From Flavobacterium saliperosum (GTDB lineage Bacteria > Bacteroidota > Bacteroidia > Flavobacteriales > Flavobacteriaceae), in the NCBI RefSeq assembly GCF_900100625.1, contig NZ_FMTY01000002.1:396768-460767 (forward strand): 64,000 nt of DNA, in the 5' to 3' direction. The stretch's first letter is position 1. The number at the start of each line of letters is the position of its first letter. Both the position numbers and the translations under genes were made by a program. Of this stretch, positions 26,176 to 35,784 are shown piece after piece. The notes under the pieces are model-generated. The model was not told where the DNA came from and searched no databases. It was given only the letters and a program-made list of their open reading frames with translations.

Positions 26176-28104
26176 TTATTCCATGCTTAAGACGATGAAT
26201 TCGCTTCGTCTGTTTTTCTGATGATCTGCTTCTGAGCATTTTACATTATCAGAACAACCGTTAATAAGCTGTGTTTCTCCGTAACCTTTAGCAGTTAATC
26301 TGCTTCGTTCGATACCGTTTTTAACCATATATTCTAAAGTTGATTTTGCTCTTCGATCCGAAAGTCTTTCATTGTATTTGTGTGTTTGGCGACTGTCGGT
26401 GTGCGAGCGGATGTCTACTTTCATTTTTGGATATTTTTCCATTACTGCAATGATTTTTTCTAAATCAACTGCAGCATCAGGACGAATATTCCATTTGTCC
26501 AAATCAAAATAAATAATACTGATGTCAAATATTTTTGCAAGATCAGTTCCGTTTTCTACTGGCATTACACGTTTTTCCAAAGCAATGTCAGCTCTCGTTT
26601 CTCCTGATTTCAACGGAATGGACACATTGATTTCTTTGGTTTCATAATCGGTGTTTTCCGCTCTTACATAATATTTTTTATCACATTCGATGTTTTCTTC
26701 GAAAGCGAATTCACCTTTGTCATTGGCTTCCACGGCTTTTATCAGTTCCATGTTCGCATCAAATAAGGAAACTTTAGCTCCGGGTAAGGCTTGTGTGGTC
26801 TGCATATCGGTAACACTACCTTTTAGTACTTGTTCACAAACATTTTCCTTGAATTTATAAATATCATCCGAACCTACACCGCCTTCACGATTGGAAGTAA
26901 AATAACCAATATGACTTTTCGTATTTACAATGTATCCGAAATCGTCTTTTGCACTGTTAACAGGAGCTCCGACGTTTTTTACCGAAGTAAAGCTGCCATC
27001 TTTGTTCATTTTTGATTCGAAAACATCCAATCCTCCGATTCCCAAATGGTCATCCGATGAAAAGTAAAGTACATTTTTATCGGTGATATACGGGAAGGTT
27101 TCACGCAAAGGCGAGTTGACGCCACTGCCTAAATTTTCCGGTGATCCAAAAGTTCCGTCTTCATTGATGGCCACTTTGAAAATATCCGATGCTCCCAATG
27201 TTCCAGGCATGTCAGAAGAAAAATACAATGTTTTTTCATCGGCACTTAAAGCGGGGTGGGCGACACTGTAATCATCATTATTGAAAGGCAGTTCGGTAAT
27301 ATCATCCCATTTTCCGTCTTTTAAGGTTGCCTTATAGATTTTCAGTTTATTCACCTTGTCGTCGCTTTTTCCTTTTTTACCATCATTGTAATTGTTTCGG
27401 GTAAAATAGACCGTGTTTCCGTCTTTTGTAAAAACCGGTGTGGCTTCATGAAACTTGGAATCAAGTTCTTTTGAAAATTCCTGGGCATCACTTAATTTTC
27501 CGTCTTCTGCCACTTTTGCAGTGTAAAGTTTAGTGAAAAACTGGTCGTTCCAACTGTGCTTTTTTTGAAAAACATCTTTGGTTTTTCGGGCTGATGTAAA
27601 AATAACATCCGAGCCTTTGAAAGTGGATCCGTAATCTGAAAATTCCGTATTTACGCCTGCATTTTCAACTATATATCTGTCGGAGTTTTTTCGTAATTCG
27701 TCCAGATAATTTTTGTTTTTCATTAATTCTTCTCCTGCCGGATTATTGGTTTTCTGATAGAATTTCAACTGATACTCATCGGCTTTTTTGTAATTTCCAG
27801 TTGCTTTCAGCGATTGTGCGTATCGGAAATAATATTCGGCCGGAACATCGCTTGAGAGCGCAAAGAGTTCTGAATACCATTTTTCGGCTTTTTCATACTC
27901 CCCGTTAAAGTAGTAGGAATTTCCAAGTCTTTCGAATAGATCGACAGACTTATGACCTTTTTCAGCTACCTTTTCATAGACTTCAATGGCATCTATGTAG
28001 GCATAATTATCATATTTTTTATCGGCTCTGGCTTGTCTCCCAATTTGAGAATATACGCTGCCAATGCTGAAAAGGGTTATTAAAAGTAGTGCTTTAATTT
28101 TCAT
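26176..28104 (-). CDS. PorE-like OmpA family protein (TPR, PD40 propeller, regulatory-like, OmpA)
   Basis: 642 residues: signal peptide 1-19, TPR helices about 22-130 (VEKGHKSVDLFERLGNSYYF), a WD40/PD40 propeller about 170-410 with repeated LYFSSD and YFTSNREGG blades, a carboxypeptidase-regulatory-like beta domain about 425-515, and a C-terminal OmpA domain (IRSHTDSRQTHKYNERLSDRRA). This architecture is that of PorE, a T9SS outer-membrane-associated protein that binds peptidoglycan. Here it is the last gene of an operon with a PorP/SprF-like gene and a T9SS cargo, 11 bases after the former. Whether it is core PorE or a cargo-specific paralog cannot be decided from one window. Confidence 0.88.
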   Translation of the reverse strand: MKIKALLLITLFSIGSVYSQIGRQARADKKYDNYAYIDAIEVYEKVAEKGHKSVDLFERLGNSYYFNGEYEKAEKWYSELFALSSDVPAEYYFRYAQSLKATGNYKKADEYQLKFYQKTNNPAGEELMKNKNYLDELRKNSDRYIVENAGVNTEFSDYGSTFKGSDVIFTSARKTKDVFQKKHSWNDQFFTKLYTAKVAEDGKLSDAQEFSKELDSKFHEATPVFTKDGNTVYFTRNNYNDGKKGKSDDKVNKLKIYKATLKDGKWDDITELPFNNDDYSVAHPALSADEKTLYFSSDMPGTLGASDIFKVAINEDGTFGSPENLGSGVNSPLRETFPYITDKNVLYFSSDDHLGIGGLDVFESKMNKDGSFTSVKNVGAPVNSAKDDFGYIVNTKSHIGYFTSNREGGVGSDDIYKFKENVCEQVLKGSVTDMQTTQALPGAKVSLFDANMELIKAVEANDKGEFAFEENIECDKKYYVRAENTDYETKEINVSIPLKSGETRADIALEKRVMPVENGTDLAKIFDISIIYFDLDKWNIRPDAAVDLEKIIAVMEKYPKMKVDIRSHTDSRQTHKYNERLSDRRAKSTLEYMVKNGIERSRLTAKGYGETQLINGCSDNVKCSEADHQKNRRSEFIVLSME

Positions 28105-28115
28105 AACTAATCAAT

Positions 28116-29030
28116 TTAGAAGAAACGAGGAGTTAACATTTTAGAATTATTGAACAATTCGAATCGGAGGAAAATCTCATGTGATCCGGAATTATAATTC
28201 TGTAATCGGGTAGTTTCTCTATCATATGCATATCCTGCAAAGATTGAATTTGATATTTGAAATCCTGCCATCGCACTCCATGCAGCGTCCCATCTGTAGG
28301 CCGCTCCAAGAGTTAGTTTGTCATAAATCAGAAAGTTCAGCGAACCGTCAGCCTGTAATGGTGCTCCTTCGACGGCTTTTAACAGCACGGAAGGTTTCAT
28401 TTTTAAATCTGCATTAAGATCAAAAACGTATCCGGTAATGAAATAATAATGTAATTTCTCCTGTGTAATGGATACGGAATTGTCTTTGTAACGTTTGGTT
28501 TCAAAAAAGTTCGGCACTGATAATCCCGCATAGAATTTATCGGAATACAGATAGATACCGGCACCTAAGTTAGGACTAAAATCATTTGATAAATTTTGAA
28601 ATTGCGGATCATTCTGATGTTGAATATTAAGTTTATTTACATCAATGTTAAAGAGATTACCGGTTCCTTTTAAACCGAATGCCAGTTTATAATTTTCAGA
28701 CATTTGAATGAAATAGGACAAATCTGCTGAAATAGCACTTTCATTGGCTGGACCAATGCGGTCAGTAACGAAGGAAAGTCCAACTCCAAAACTTGTGTCA
28801 CCAATCGGCGTATTTAAGGAAAAAGCATTTGTAGTAGGTGCTCCGTCCAAACCAATCCATTGGCTTCTGTGTAATCCGAAAATACTCAGCACCTCTCTCG
28901 AGCCTGCATAAGCCGGATTTATATTAATGGTATTATACATATATTGTGTATACTGTGAGTCTTGTTGCGAATAACCCATCATACCTATTAATCCTAAAAC
29001 GAGTGTTATTAATTTTGTTTTCATGTTCAC
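28116..29030 (-). CDS. type IX secretion PorP/SprF family outer-membrane protein
   Basis: 304 residues with a signal peptide (ending MGYSQ) and the family hallmark QDSQYTQYMYNTININPAYAGSR right after it. The rest is a beta barrel with GLHRSQWIGLDGAPTTNAFSL, LGAGIYLYSDKFYAGLSVPNFF and RETTRLQNYNSGSHEIFLRF. SprF proteins are dedicated partners that allow secretion or anchoring of cargo with a type B C-terminal domain, typically encoded directly downstream of it, as here. Start could be at 29030 or two codons later. Confidence 0.95.
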   Translation of the reverse strand: MNMKTKLITLVLGLIGMMGYSQQDSQYTQYMYNTININPAYAGSREVLSIFGLHRSQWIGLDGAPTTNAFSLNTPIGDTSFGVGLSFVTDRIGPANESAISADLSYFIQMSENYKLAFGLKGTGNLFNIDVNKLNIQHQNDPQFQNLSNDFSPNLGAGIYLYSDKFYAGLSVPNFFETKRYKDNSVSITQEKLHYYFITGYVFDLNADLKMKPSVLLKAVEGAPLQADGSLNFLIYDKLTLGAAYRWDAAWSAMAGFQISNSIFAGYAYDRETTRLQNYNSGSHEIFLRFELFNNSKMLTPRFF

Positions 29031-29073
29031 TAATTTAAATTAAATTGGTAAATAATTAATAGAAATATGAGAA

Positions 29074-32000
29074 TTATCTGTTTAAATACAAGTAACCTGA
29101 TTTATCACTCCAAGCCCCGGTTTCATTATCTTTATATTTCAGGATGTAGAAATATGTTCCGTCTGGTAATTCTTCGTCTTTATTGAAAGTAGAACGACCA
29201 TTTGATTTTCCTTCAAAAACGACCGTAGTGTTATTATAACCGTTTTTTTCAAATACCAAAACGCCCCATCGGTTATAAATCTGAACATTGTTATCAGGAT
29301 AACAATCTAATCCTTGAATAAAGAAGACATCATTCATTGCATCATTATTCGGAGAAACGGCATTGAAAACTTCAATGGAACAGGCCGCCAAAACTTCACC
29401 TTCACAATTGTGTGAACGAATGTAGAACTCATATTTTCTTGGACACTCACTGTCATTTACATCTAAAGTATACACTAAAGTATAATACCCGTCCGGAAGC
29501 AGCGTTACGTTAAGAATGTTACCATTCAGTGCGGATTCAAAACCTACATTCTCGATTGTCCATTCACCATCATATTCGTCCTGACTAACCAAACCAATCA
29601 GTAATTGATTTAAGTCGTAATTTGCGTTTGCAGGCACATCATTACAAATGGATTTTGTTCCCGCATCGAAAGTGTCGTTTATGGTTACATGGATTACTTG
29701 AGTAAGAACTGTTGAATTTCCACAACTGTCAGTCGCCGTCCATGTTCTTACAATATCATAGGATACAATTAAATTGTTCTCATCGGTAGCTTGATTTTCG
29801 ATAGTTTCTGTAAATGTAACGGTTACTTCACCACCACAATTGTCTGTAAAGATAATTTCAGGCACCGGAGGAATCGCTGAACATGAAACTGTTGTTTCCT
29901 CAGTATAATCTTCGCTTTCCCAGGAAGGCGCAATCTCATCGTTTACTGTGATTACCTGAGATATTGAAGAAGTGTTACCACAACCATCCGTAAATGTCCA
30001 TGTTCTTGTTACCGTGAATGCGTTCGGACAGTCGCCTTCGGTAATAACATCAACTCCTAAAGCTGAAATTTCACCGGAACATTTATCGTTGGCAATTAAC
30101 ACTCCCGGTCTCGGAACTTCGCTTGAACATGAAACGGTTAGGTTGCTAGGCGCTTCCGGTAATGATGGTGCCACTTCGTCTGAAACAGTGATTATCTGTG
30201 CTACAGCGCTACTGTTTCCACAAGCATCGGTAAAGGTCCATGTTCTGGTAACTACAAATGAATTCGCACAATCTCCCTGAACTATGCTGTCTACACCTTC
30301 TACGGTAATGGCTTCCTGACAGTTATCGTATGCGGTTAAAGAAATCATGGCAGGAACATCACCGGCACATTCTACCGTTATGTTGTCCGGAGCAGCTGGA
30401 GCTACAGGAGCAATTTGGTCAGAAACAGTTATCATTTGTGAAATGGAAGAACTGTTCCCACAAGTGTCAGTAAATGTCCATGTTCTTGTAACTACATAAG
30501 AGTTAAGACAATCTCCCGGTTGAACTGTGTCAACGGATAATGCTGAGATTTCCCCGCTACAATTATCGCTCGCAGTAAGAGTAACCGGTCTTGGAATTTC
30601 GATTCCACAAGATACTGCAATATCAGCCGGAGTTTCCGGAGCTACCGGAGGTATAGTATCACTAACAGTTATTATTTGAGATACTGAGGAACTGTTTCCG
30701 CAGGAATCTGTAAACGTCCATGTTCTTGTAACCACATATGAGTTATCACATGTGCCCAGTGTTGTAAATTCGATTCCTTCTACAGTAATTGCATCTTGAC
30801 AATTGTCGGTTGCGGTAAGAGCAATCATTGGAGGTATTAAGGTTCCACATGATACTGTAATATCAGCAGGAGCTTCTGGAGCTACCGGAGGTATAGTATC
30901 ACTGACAGTTATTGTTTGAGAAACCGATGATGTATTTCCACAAGCGTCAACGAATGTCCATGTACGGGTTACAACATATGAATTGGCACAATTACCCGGT
31001 ACAACCGAATCGACTCCCTGTACTGTAATTTCACCTGAACAAGCATCGGTTGCAGTAAGTGAAATCATCTCCGGAATCAAAGTTCCGCAGGATACGGTTA
31101 CATCAGCCGGAGCAGAAGGCACAACTGGAGGGATGTTGTCGTTAACATTGATTATTTGTGATACGGATGAACGATTTCCACAAGCATCAACAAATGTCCA
31201 GGTACGGGTTACAACATATGAATTGGCACAGTTACCCGGTACAACCGAATCGACTCCCTGTACTGTAATTTCACCTGAACAAGCATCAGTAGCGGTAAGA
31301 GAAACCATTTCCGGAATCAAAGTTCCACAGGATACAGTTACATCAGCCGGTGCAACAGGTATAACAGGAGCAAGATTGTCGTTAACAGTTATTGTTTGTG
31401 ATACCGAAGAGCGATTACCACAGGCATCAACAAAAGTCCAGGTACGTGTTACAACATATGAATTAGCACAACTACCTTGTACGGTTGAATCAACACCTTG
31501 AACTGTAATTAATCCTGAACAGGCATCATTAGCAGTTAGTGAAATCATTTCAGGAATTAATGTTCCGCAAGACACGGTTATATTTGCCGGTGCCTGAGGT
31601 ACTATCGGTGCCACATTGTCAATCACGTTAATTGTTTGAGAAACCGAAGCACTATTACCGCAAGGATCTGCAAAAGTCCAGGTGCGTGTAATTATGAATG
31701 AGTTTGGACAATTTCCCGGAACAACAGTATCAACACCGGGAACACTTATTTGCCCTGCGCAAGTATCCGTGGCAGTCAATGAAATCATTGCTGGTACCTC
31801 ACTAATACAAGCTACGGTTATGTCTGCCGGAGGACTTGGTAAAACAGGACTTGATGAATCATTTACGTTGATTGTCTGACTTATTGAAGAAGTATTCTGA
31901 CAAGAATCTACGAAAGTCCATGTTCTTGTTACGGTGAAACTTCCGGAACAACTTCCGCCTGTAATGACATCAACACCCTGAGCGGTTATTGGACCATTAC

Positions 32001-34851
32001 ACGCATCGTTAGCAGTTAATGAAATCATTTGAGGAATATCACCACTACAAGACACCGTAATATTTGCAGGTGCTTGTGGCGGAACAGGCGCAGTGATATC
32101 CTGAACATTAATGGTTTGAGAAGCTGTAGATGAATTTCCACAGGCGTCCAATGCGGTCCATGTTCTGGTTACCGAATACGATCCGGCACATTGCCCAGGA
32201 GTAGTTACGTCATTAAAAGTCAATGTGAAAGCGGAACCACAGTTATCTACAGCGGTTGCCTGAGCAAATTGAGGCACAGCCGGACAGTTAATCGTTGACG
32301 GAGCAGGCAATGCTGCAATAACCGGAGCTGTAATATCCTGAACATTTATGATTTGTGAAGCTGTAGATGAATTTCCACAACCATCAAGAGCAATCCATAC
32401 TCTTATCATGGAATAAGAACCTGCACATTGTCCCGGTATGACTTTATCTATATAAGACAGGTTAATGCTTGAACCACAGGCGTCTGTAGCTGTTGCCTGT
32501 ACAAACTGAGGTGTGGCAGGACAGTTAATTGTATATGGTTCTGGTAAAGCTGCAATAACCGGTGCGGTAACATCTTGAACATTAATAGTTTGTGATGCTG
32601 TAGATGAATTTCCACAAGCGTCTAAAGCAGTCCATGTTCTGGTTACCGAATACGATCCGGCACATTGACCCGGAGTAGTCACATCGTTAAAAGTCAATGT
32701 AAAAGCGGAACCACAATTATCTGTAGCCGTTGCCTGAGTAAATTGAGGTACAGCCGGACAGTTAATCGTTGAAGGAGCGGGTAATGCTGCAATTACAGGA
32801 GCTGAAACATCCTGAACATTAATGGTTTGAGATGCTGTAGATGAATTTCCACATGCATCCAAAGCGGTCCATGTTCTGGTTACCGAATAAGCCCCTGCAC
32901 ATTGTCCCGGAGTAATCACATCGTTAAAAGTCAATGTAAAAACGGAACCACAGTTATCTGTAGCGGTTGCCTGAGCAAATTGAGGCACAGCCGGACAGTT
33001 AATGGTTGAAGGAGCGGGCAAAGCAGCAATTACCGGTCCTGAAACATCCTGAACATTAATGGTTTGAGAAGCTGTAGATGAATTTCCACAGGCGTCCAAA
33101 GCAGTCCATGTTCTGGTTACCGAATACGATCCGGCACATTGCCCAGGAGTAGTCACATCGTTAAAAGTCAATGTAAAAGTGGAGCCACAGTTGTCTATAG
33201 CCGTTGCCTGTGCAAATTGAGGTACAGCCGGACAGTTTATGGTTGATGGAGCAGGTAATGCTGCAATAACCGGACCTGAAACATCTTGAACATTGATAGT
33301 TTGAGATGCTGTAGCTGAATTTCCACACGCATCCAAAGCGGTCCATGTTCTGGTCACTGAGTAAGCTCCTGCACATTGTCCCGGAGTGGTTACATCGTTA
33401 AAAGTCAATGAAGCAACAGCGCAATTATCAGTAGCTGTAGCCTGTGCAAATTGAGGTACTGCCGGGCAATTAATGGTTGTTGGAGCAGGTAAAGCCGCTA
33501 TTACCGGTAAAGTTGTATCGTCTATAGTGATTATTTGTTGGTCGGAACCTACATTGCCACAAACATCGGTTAATCTGTAAGTTCGCGTAACAATAGTAGG
33601 ACAACTTCCTGAAGCTACGTCCTGATAAGTAATGGTAGCTATTGCAGAAGCATCGACAAAAGTTACACCGGCCGCATCAAGTTGTGCAGCTGAAATTACG
33701 ACAGGAGTAGTAGAAAACCCTAAATTTCCTAGGGCTGAACTACTTGCCATTGCATTTGTTCCGCAACCTTCAATAGCTAAATCGTTTGGTGCGGTGACAA
33801 CAGGATTACTTACGTCACCCGGGCCAATTATAAAAGTCTGAGAGGCAATACATCCAACGGCATCAGTTACGGTAATTGTATAAGAACCCGGAGCAAGTCC
33901 GGAAATATCCTGAGTAGTAGCTCCATTATTCCAGGAATAGGTGTAAGGAGCCGTTCCGCCGGTTACAGAAACATCTATTGAACCATTATTTTGATTACTG
34001 CAATTTGCAGCAGTAACGGTACCTGTAATCGTGATTGGTCCCGATAATGTAATTATCTGTGACTGTGAGCTAACCAATTGAGTCGGAACATTCGAATCGG
34101 TTACAGTTAATGTAACGGTATAAGGTCCGCCGGGATAAACGAAGTTATGAACTGGATTTTCCAGAGTAGAAGTTGTTCCGTCCCCAAAATTCCACAAATA
34201 GGAATAAGGAGTAATACCACCGGATGTTTCATTGGTAAATGTTACTGTAGCTTGGTTTGCAGATGCACAAACGGTATAGGTGTATTCTACAGCTAATGGT
34301 GCGGCAACAATCATACAACTTCCAAATTCACATTGTGATTTGCTGTAGGTGTTACAATTGTATGTACTTAATTCCGGATCGTTTGCGTTTCCGTTAGTTT
34401 GCCATACCGCTAAAATACGGCATAAGGCTAGTTCCTGACCGCAAGTCCAGGTAAAAGGACCGTAGATTTGTCGCTGACCGGATCCGGGTGTCACATTTCC
34501 AAGATATGCGTTTACAGGAATTACAACCCCGTCAATAGATAAATCCGCAAAAATTCTGGTTTGCGAAATTGCACTGTTTGCATTTGAGGTATAATTTAGC
34601 ATAACATACATCTGTTGTGATGTACCGGGTGTACAGGTTGTGTTAGACAGCGGAACACCGTTGATATTTGTAAGGCTCAGAAAAACCTGATCTAACGTAT
34701 AGTTATTTGAAGAACAATTGAAATAATCTTCATAATAATTTGGTGCGGTACCACACAAACGTAAGTCTGGTTTTTGAGGCGTAAACTGAGAAAAAGCATT
34801 GTTAAGTCCTAACAGGATAAATAACAATAGTAAGGTAATTTTTGGTTTCAT
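29074..34851 (-). CDS. giant T9SS surface adhesin with 15 HYR-like repeats and gliding-type C-terminal domain
   Basis: 1925 residues from ATG 34851 (ATG at 34857 is equally possible), with a signal peptide ending NAFSQ. After an N-terminal cysteine-containing region come a PKD domain (YLWNFGDGTTSTLENPVHNF), a SprB-type repeat (NNGSIDVSVTGGTAPYTYSW), one divergent HYR-like unit, six 79-residue type A repeats (PVIAALPAPSTINCPAVPQF), nine 80-residue type B repeats (ITVSCGTLIPEMISLTA with TRTWTFVDACGN), one divergent repeat, and a C-terminal type B sorting domain (VFNAVSPNNDAMNDVFFI and IYNRWGVLVFEK). Each repeat holds spaced cysteines, so extracellular disulfides are likely. Role inferred as cell-surface adhesion or gliding. 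It is the first gene of the T9SS operon. Confidence 0.95.
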   Translation of the reverse strand: MKPKITLLLLFILLGLNNAFSQFTPQKPDLRLCGTAPNYYEDYFNCSSNNYTLDQVFLSLTNINGVPLSNTTCTPGTSQQMYVMLNYTSNANSAISQTRIFADLSIDGVVIPVNAYLGNVTPGSGQRQIYGPFTWTCGQELALCRILAVWQTNGNANDPELSTYNCNTYSKSQCEFGSCMIVAAPLAVEYTYTVCASANQATVTFTNETSGGITPYSYLWNFGDGTTSTLENPVHNFVYPGGPYTVTLTVTDSNVPTQLVSSQSQIITLSGPITITGTVTAANCSNQNNGSIDVSVTGGTAPYTYSWNNGATTQDISGLAPGSYTITVTDAVGCIASQTFIIGPGDVSNPVVTAPNDLAIEGCGTNAMASSSALGNLGFSTTPVVISAAQLDAAGVTFVDASAIATITYQDVASGSCPTIVTRTYRLTDVCGNVGSDQQIITIDDTTLPVIAALPAPTTINCPAVPQFAQATATDNCAVASLTFNDVTTPGQCAGAYSVTRTWTALDACGNSATASQTINVQDVSGPVIAALPAPSTINCPAVPQFAQATAIDNCGSTFTLTFNDVTTPGQCAGSYSVTRTWTALDACGNSSTASQTINVQDVSGPVIAALPAPSTINCPAVPQFAQATATDNCGSVFTLTFNDVITPGQCAGAYSVTRTWTALDACGNSSTASQTINVQDVSAPVIAALPAPSTINCPAVPQFTQATATDNCGSAFTLTFNDVTTPGQCAGSYSVTRTWTALDACGNSSTASQTINVQDVTAPVIAALPEPYTINCPATPQFVQATATDACGSSINLSYIDKVIPGQCAGSYSMIRVWIALDGCGNSSTASQIINVQDITAPVIAALPAPSTINCPAVPQFAQATAVDNCGSAFTLTFNDVTTPGQCAGSYSVTRTWTALDACGNSSTASQTINVQDITAPVPPQAPANITVSCSGDIPQMISLTANDACNGPITAQGVDVITGGSCSGSFTVTRTWTFVDSCQNTSSISQTINVNDSSSPVLPSPPADITVACISEVPAMISLTATDTCAGQISVPGVDTVVPGNCPNSFIITRTWTFADPCGNSASVSQTINVIDNVAPIVPQAPANITVSCGTLIPEMISLTANDACSGLITVQGVDSTVQGSCANSYVVTRTWTFVDACGNRSSVSQTITVNDNLAPVIPVAPADVTVSCGTLIPEMVSLTATDACSGEITVQGVDSVVPGNCANSYVVTRTWTFVDACGNRSSVSQIINVNDNIPPVVPSAPADVTVSCGTLIPEMISLTATDACSGEITVQGVDSVVPGNCANSYVVTRTWTFVDACGNTSSVSQTITVSDTIPPVAPEAPADITVSCGTLIPPMIALTATDNCQDAITVEGIEFTTLGTCDNSYVVTRTWTFTDSCGNSSSVSQIITVSDTIPPVAPETPADIAVSCGIEIPRPVTLTASDNCSGEISALSVDTVQPGDCLNSYVVTRTWTFTDTCGNSSSISQMITVSDQIAPVAPAAPDNITVECAGDVPAMISLTAYDNCQEAITVEGVDSIVQGDCANSFVVTRTWTFTDACGNSSAVAQIITVSDEVAPSLPEAPSNLTVSCSSEVPRPGVLIANDKCSGEISALGVDVITEGDCPNAFTVTRTWTFTDGCGNTSSISQVITVNDEIAPSWESEDYTEETTVSCSAIPPVPEIIFTDNCGGEVTVTFTETIENQATDENNLIVSYDIVRTWTATDSCGNSTVLTQVIHVTINDTFDAGTKSICNDVPANANYDLNQLLIGLVSQDEYDGEWTIENVGFESALNGNILNVTLLPDGYYTLVYTLDVNDSECPRKYEFYIRSHNCEGEVLAACSIEVFNAVSPNNDAMNDVFFIQGLDCYPDNNVQIYNRWGVLVFEKNGYNNTTVVFEGKSNGRSTFNKDEELPDGTYFYILKYKDNETGAWSDKSGYLYLNR
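29938..33508 (-). repeat. 15 tandem coding repeats (237 and 240 bp) in the adhesin
   Basis: Six 237-bp units (about 32098-33508) are followed by nine 240-bp units (about 29938-32098). The boundaries were read from the recurring GTT-AATC/NVQD and NVND codons. Neighbouring type B units, such as those around 31000-31130 and 31240-31370, are nearly identical in DNA as well as protein. Confidence 0.85.
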
Positions 34852-34857
34852 GGACAT

Positions 34858-35295
34858 TACTTTATTAATTGAAACTTTAATAAATCTGTAATAAAAAAAC
34901 ACTAATTCTAGAGGTCAGAAGTCCGCTTAGCGATGCAAAAAAGCATGCGAATGGCTTTAGCCCTAAAATTGACACGGCAATAAAAATCTGTTGGAAAATA
35001 AAAGCGAAATTGTTCCGGTTAATTATAATAACAGAACAATATACATGCTGACTGAAAGTCTGTTATAAATCTTGATGTGGTATTAAGATTTAAAACGACC
35101 TGATAAATTCAATTCAAAATGTATTTCGATAATTTGTTGAGTCTAAATTATTTAAATAAACTGTTTGGTAAGTAACAATTAGTTGCATTTTCGATGAAAG
35201 TGGGCGTTTTATCCGTGAATTAACATTTATTTGACAAATGTTCTCTGGTTTTTGTGGTTTTTTTTGACTTACTTTATGAGTATAAATTAAGGATT
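34858..35295. other. 437-bp gene-free region between adhesin operon and sixA
   Basis: Divergent upstream region of the T9SS operon and sixA. It is AT-rich. I found no clean TTG-N19-TAnnTTTG promoter on either strand, no tRNA and no coding frame. There is a GCATGC-containing short palindrome near 34943-34957. It must hold both promoters. Confidence 0.4.
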
Positions 35296-35784
35296 ATGAA
35301 AAATCTGATTCTCATTCGTCATGCCAAATCAAGCTGGGATGCTCCTTTAAAAGATATTGACAGACCGTTATCTAAAAGAGGTATTGGTGATGCACACATC
35401 ACTTCCAATGCCGTCGATGGTTATTTACCCAAAACATTTATCGTTTGGAGTAGTCCGGCCAAAAGAGCCAAAGAAACCGCAATGATTTATGCACAAAACC
35501 TTTCTATTCCGCTGGAAACAATAATATATAAAGAGGATTTATACACTTTTGACGAAAGAAGTTTAGAAAAATCCATAAAAGACTGCGAAAACAGGTATGA
35601 TAACCTAATTCTTTTCGGACATAATGAGGCAATAACAAATTTTGTTAATAAATTTGGAGATTGTTACATAGACAATGTTCCCACTTCGGGATTTGTCTCG
35701 TTAAAGTTTGAAGAAGAAGATTGGAAAAACATACAAAAGGGAAAAATTCTCAAGACGATTTTTCCCAGACAATTAAAATCATGA
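35296..35784 (+). CDS. sixA: SixA-type phosphohistidine phosphatase
   Basis: 162 residues from the ATG at 35296; an upstream ATG at 35254 would add 14 unconserved residues. The histidine-phosphatase signature LIRHAKSSWD places the catalytic histidine at H9; VWSSPAKRAKETA and LFGHNEAITNFVN give the remaining RH-type motifs. SixA dephosphorylates phosphohistidine on relay proteins. The stop codon overlaps the ppk1 start as ATGA, so the two are translationally coupled, an arrangement that hints at a link to polyphosphate metabolism. Confidence 0.9.
   Translation: MKNLILIRHAKSSWDAPLKDIDRPLSKRGIGDAHITSNAVDGYLPKTFIVWSSPAKRAKETAMIYAQNLSIPLETIIYKEDLYTFDERSLEKSIKDCENRYDNLILFGHNEAITNFVNKFGDCYIDNVPTSGFVSLKFEEEDWKNIQKGKILKTIFPRQLKS

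Noticed and set aside
29972..31501. Long plus-strand frames opposite the adhesin
   Set aside because: They are antisense frames kept open by the tandem repeats, with cyclic sequence and no start signals.
29938..33508. CRISPR or satellite array
   Set aside because: The 237/240-bp repeats are in frame and encode HYR-like domains; there are no spacers.
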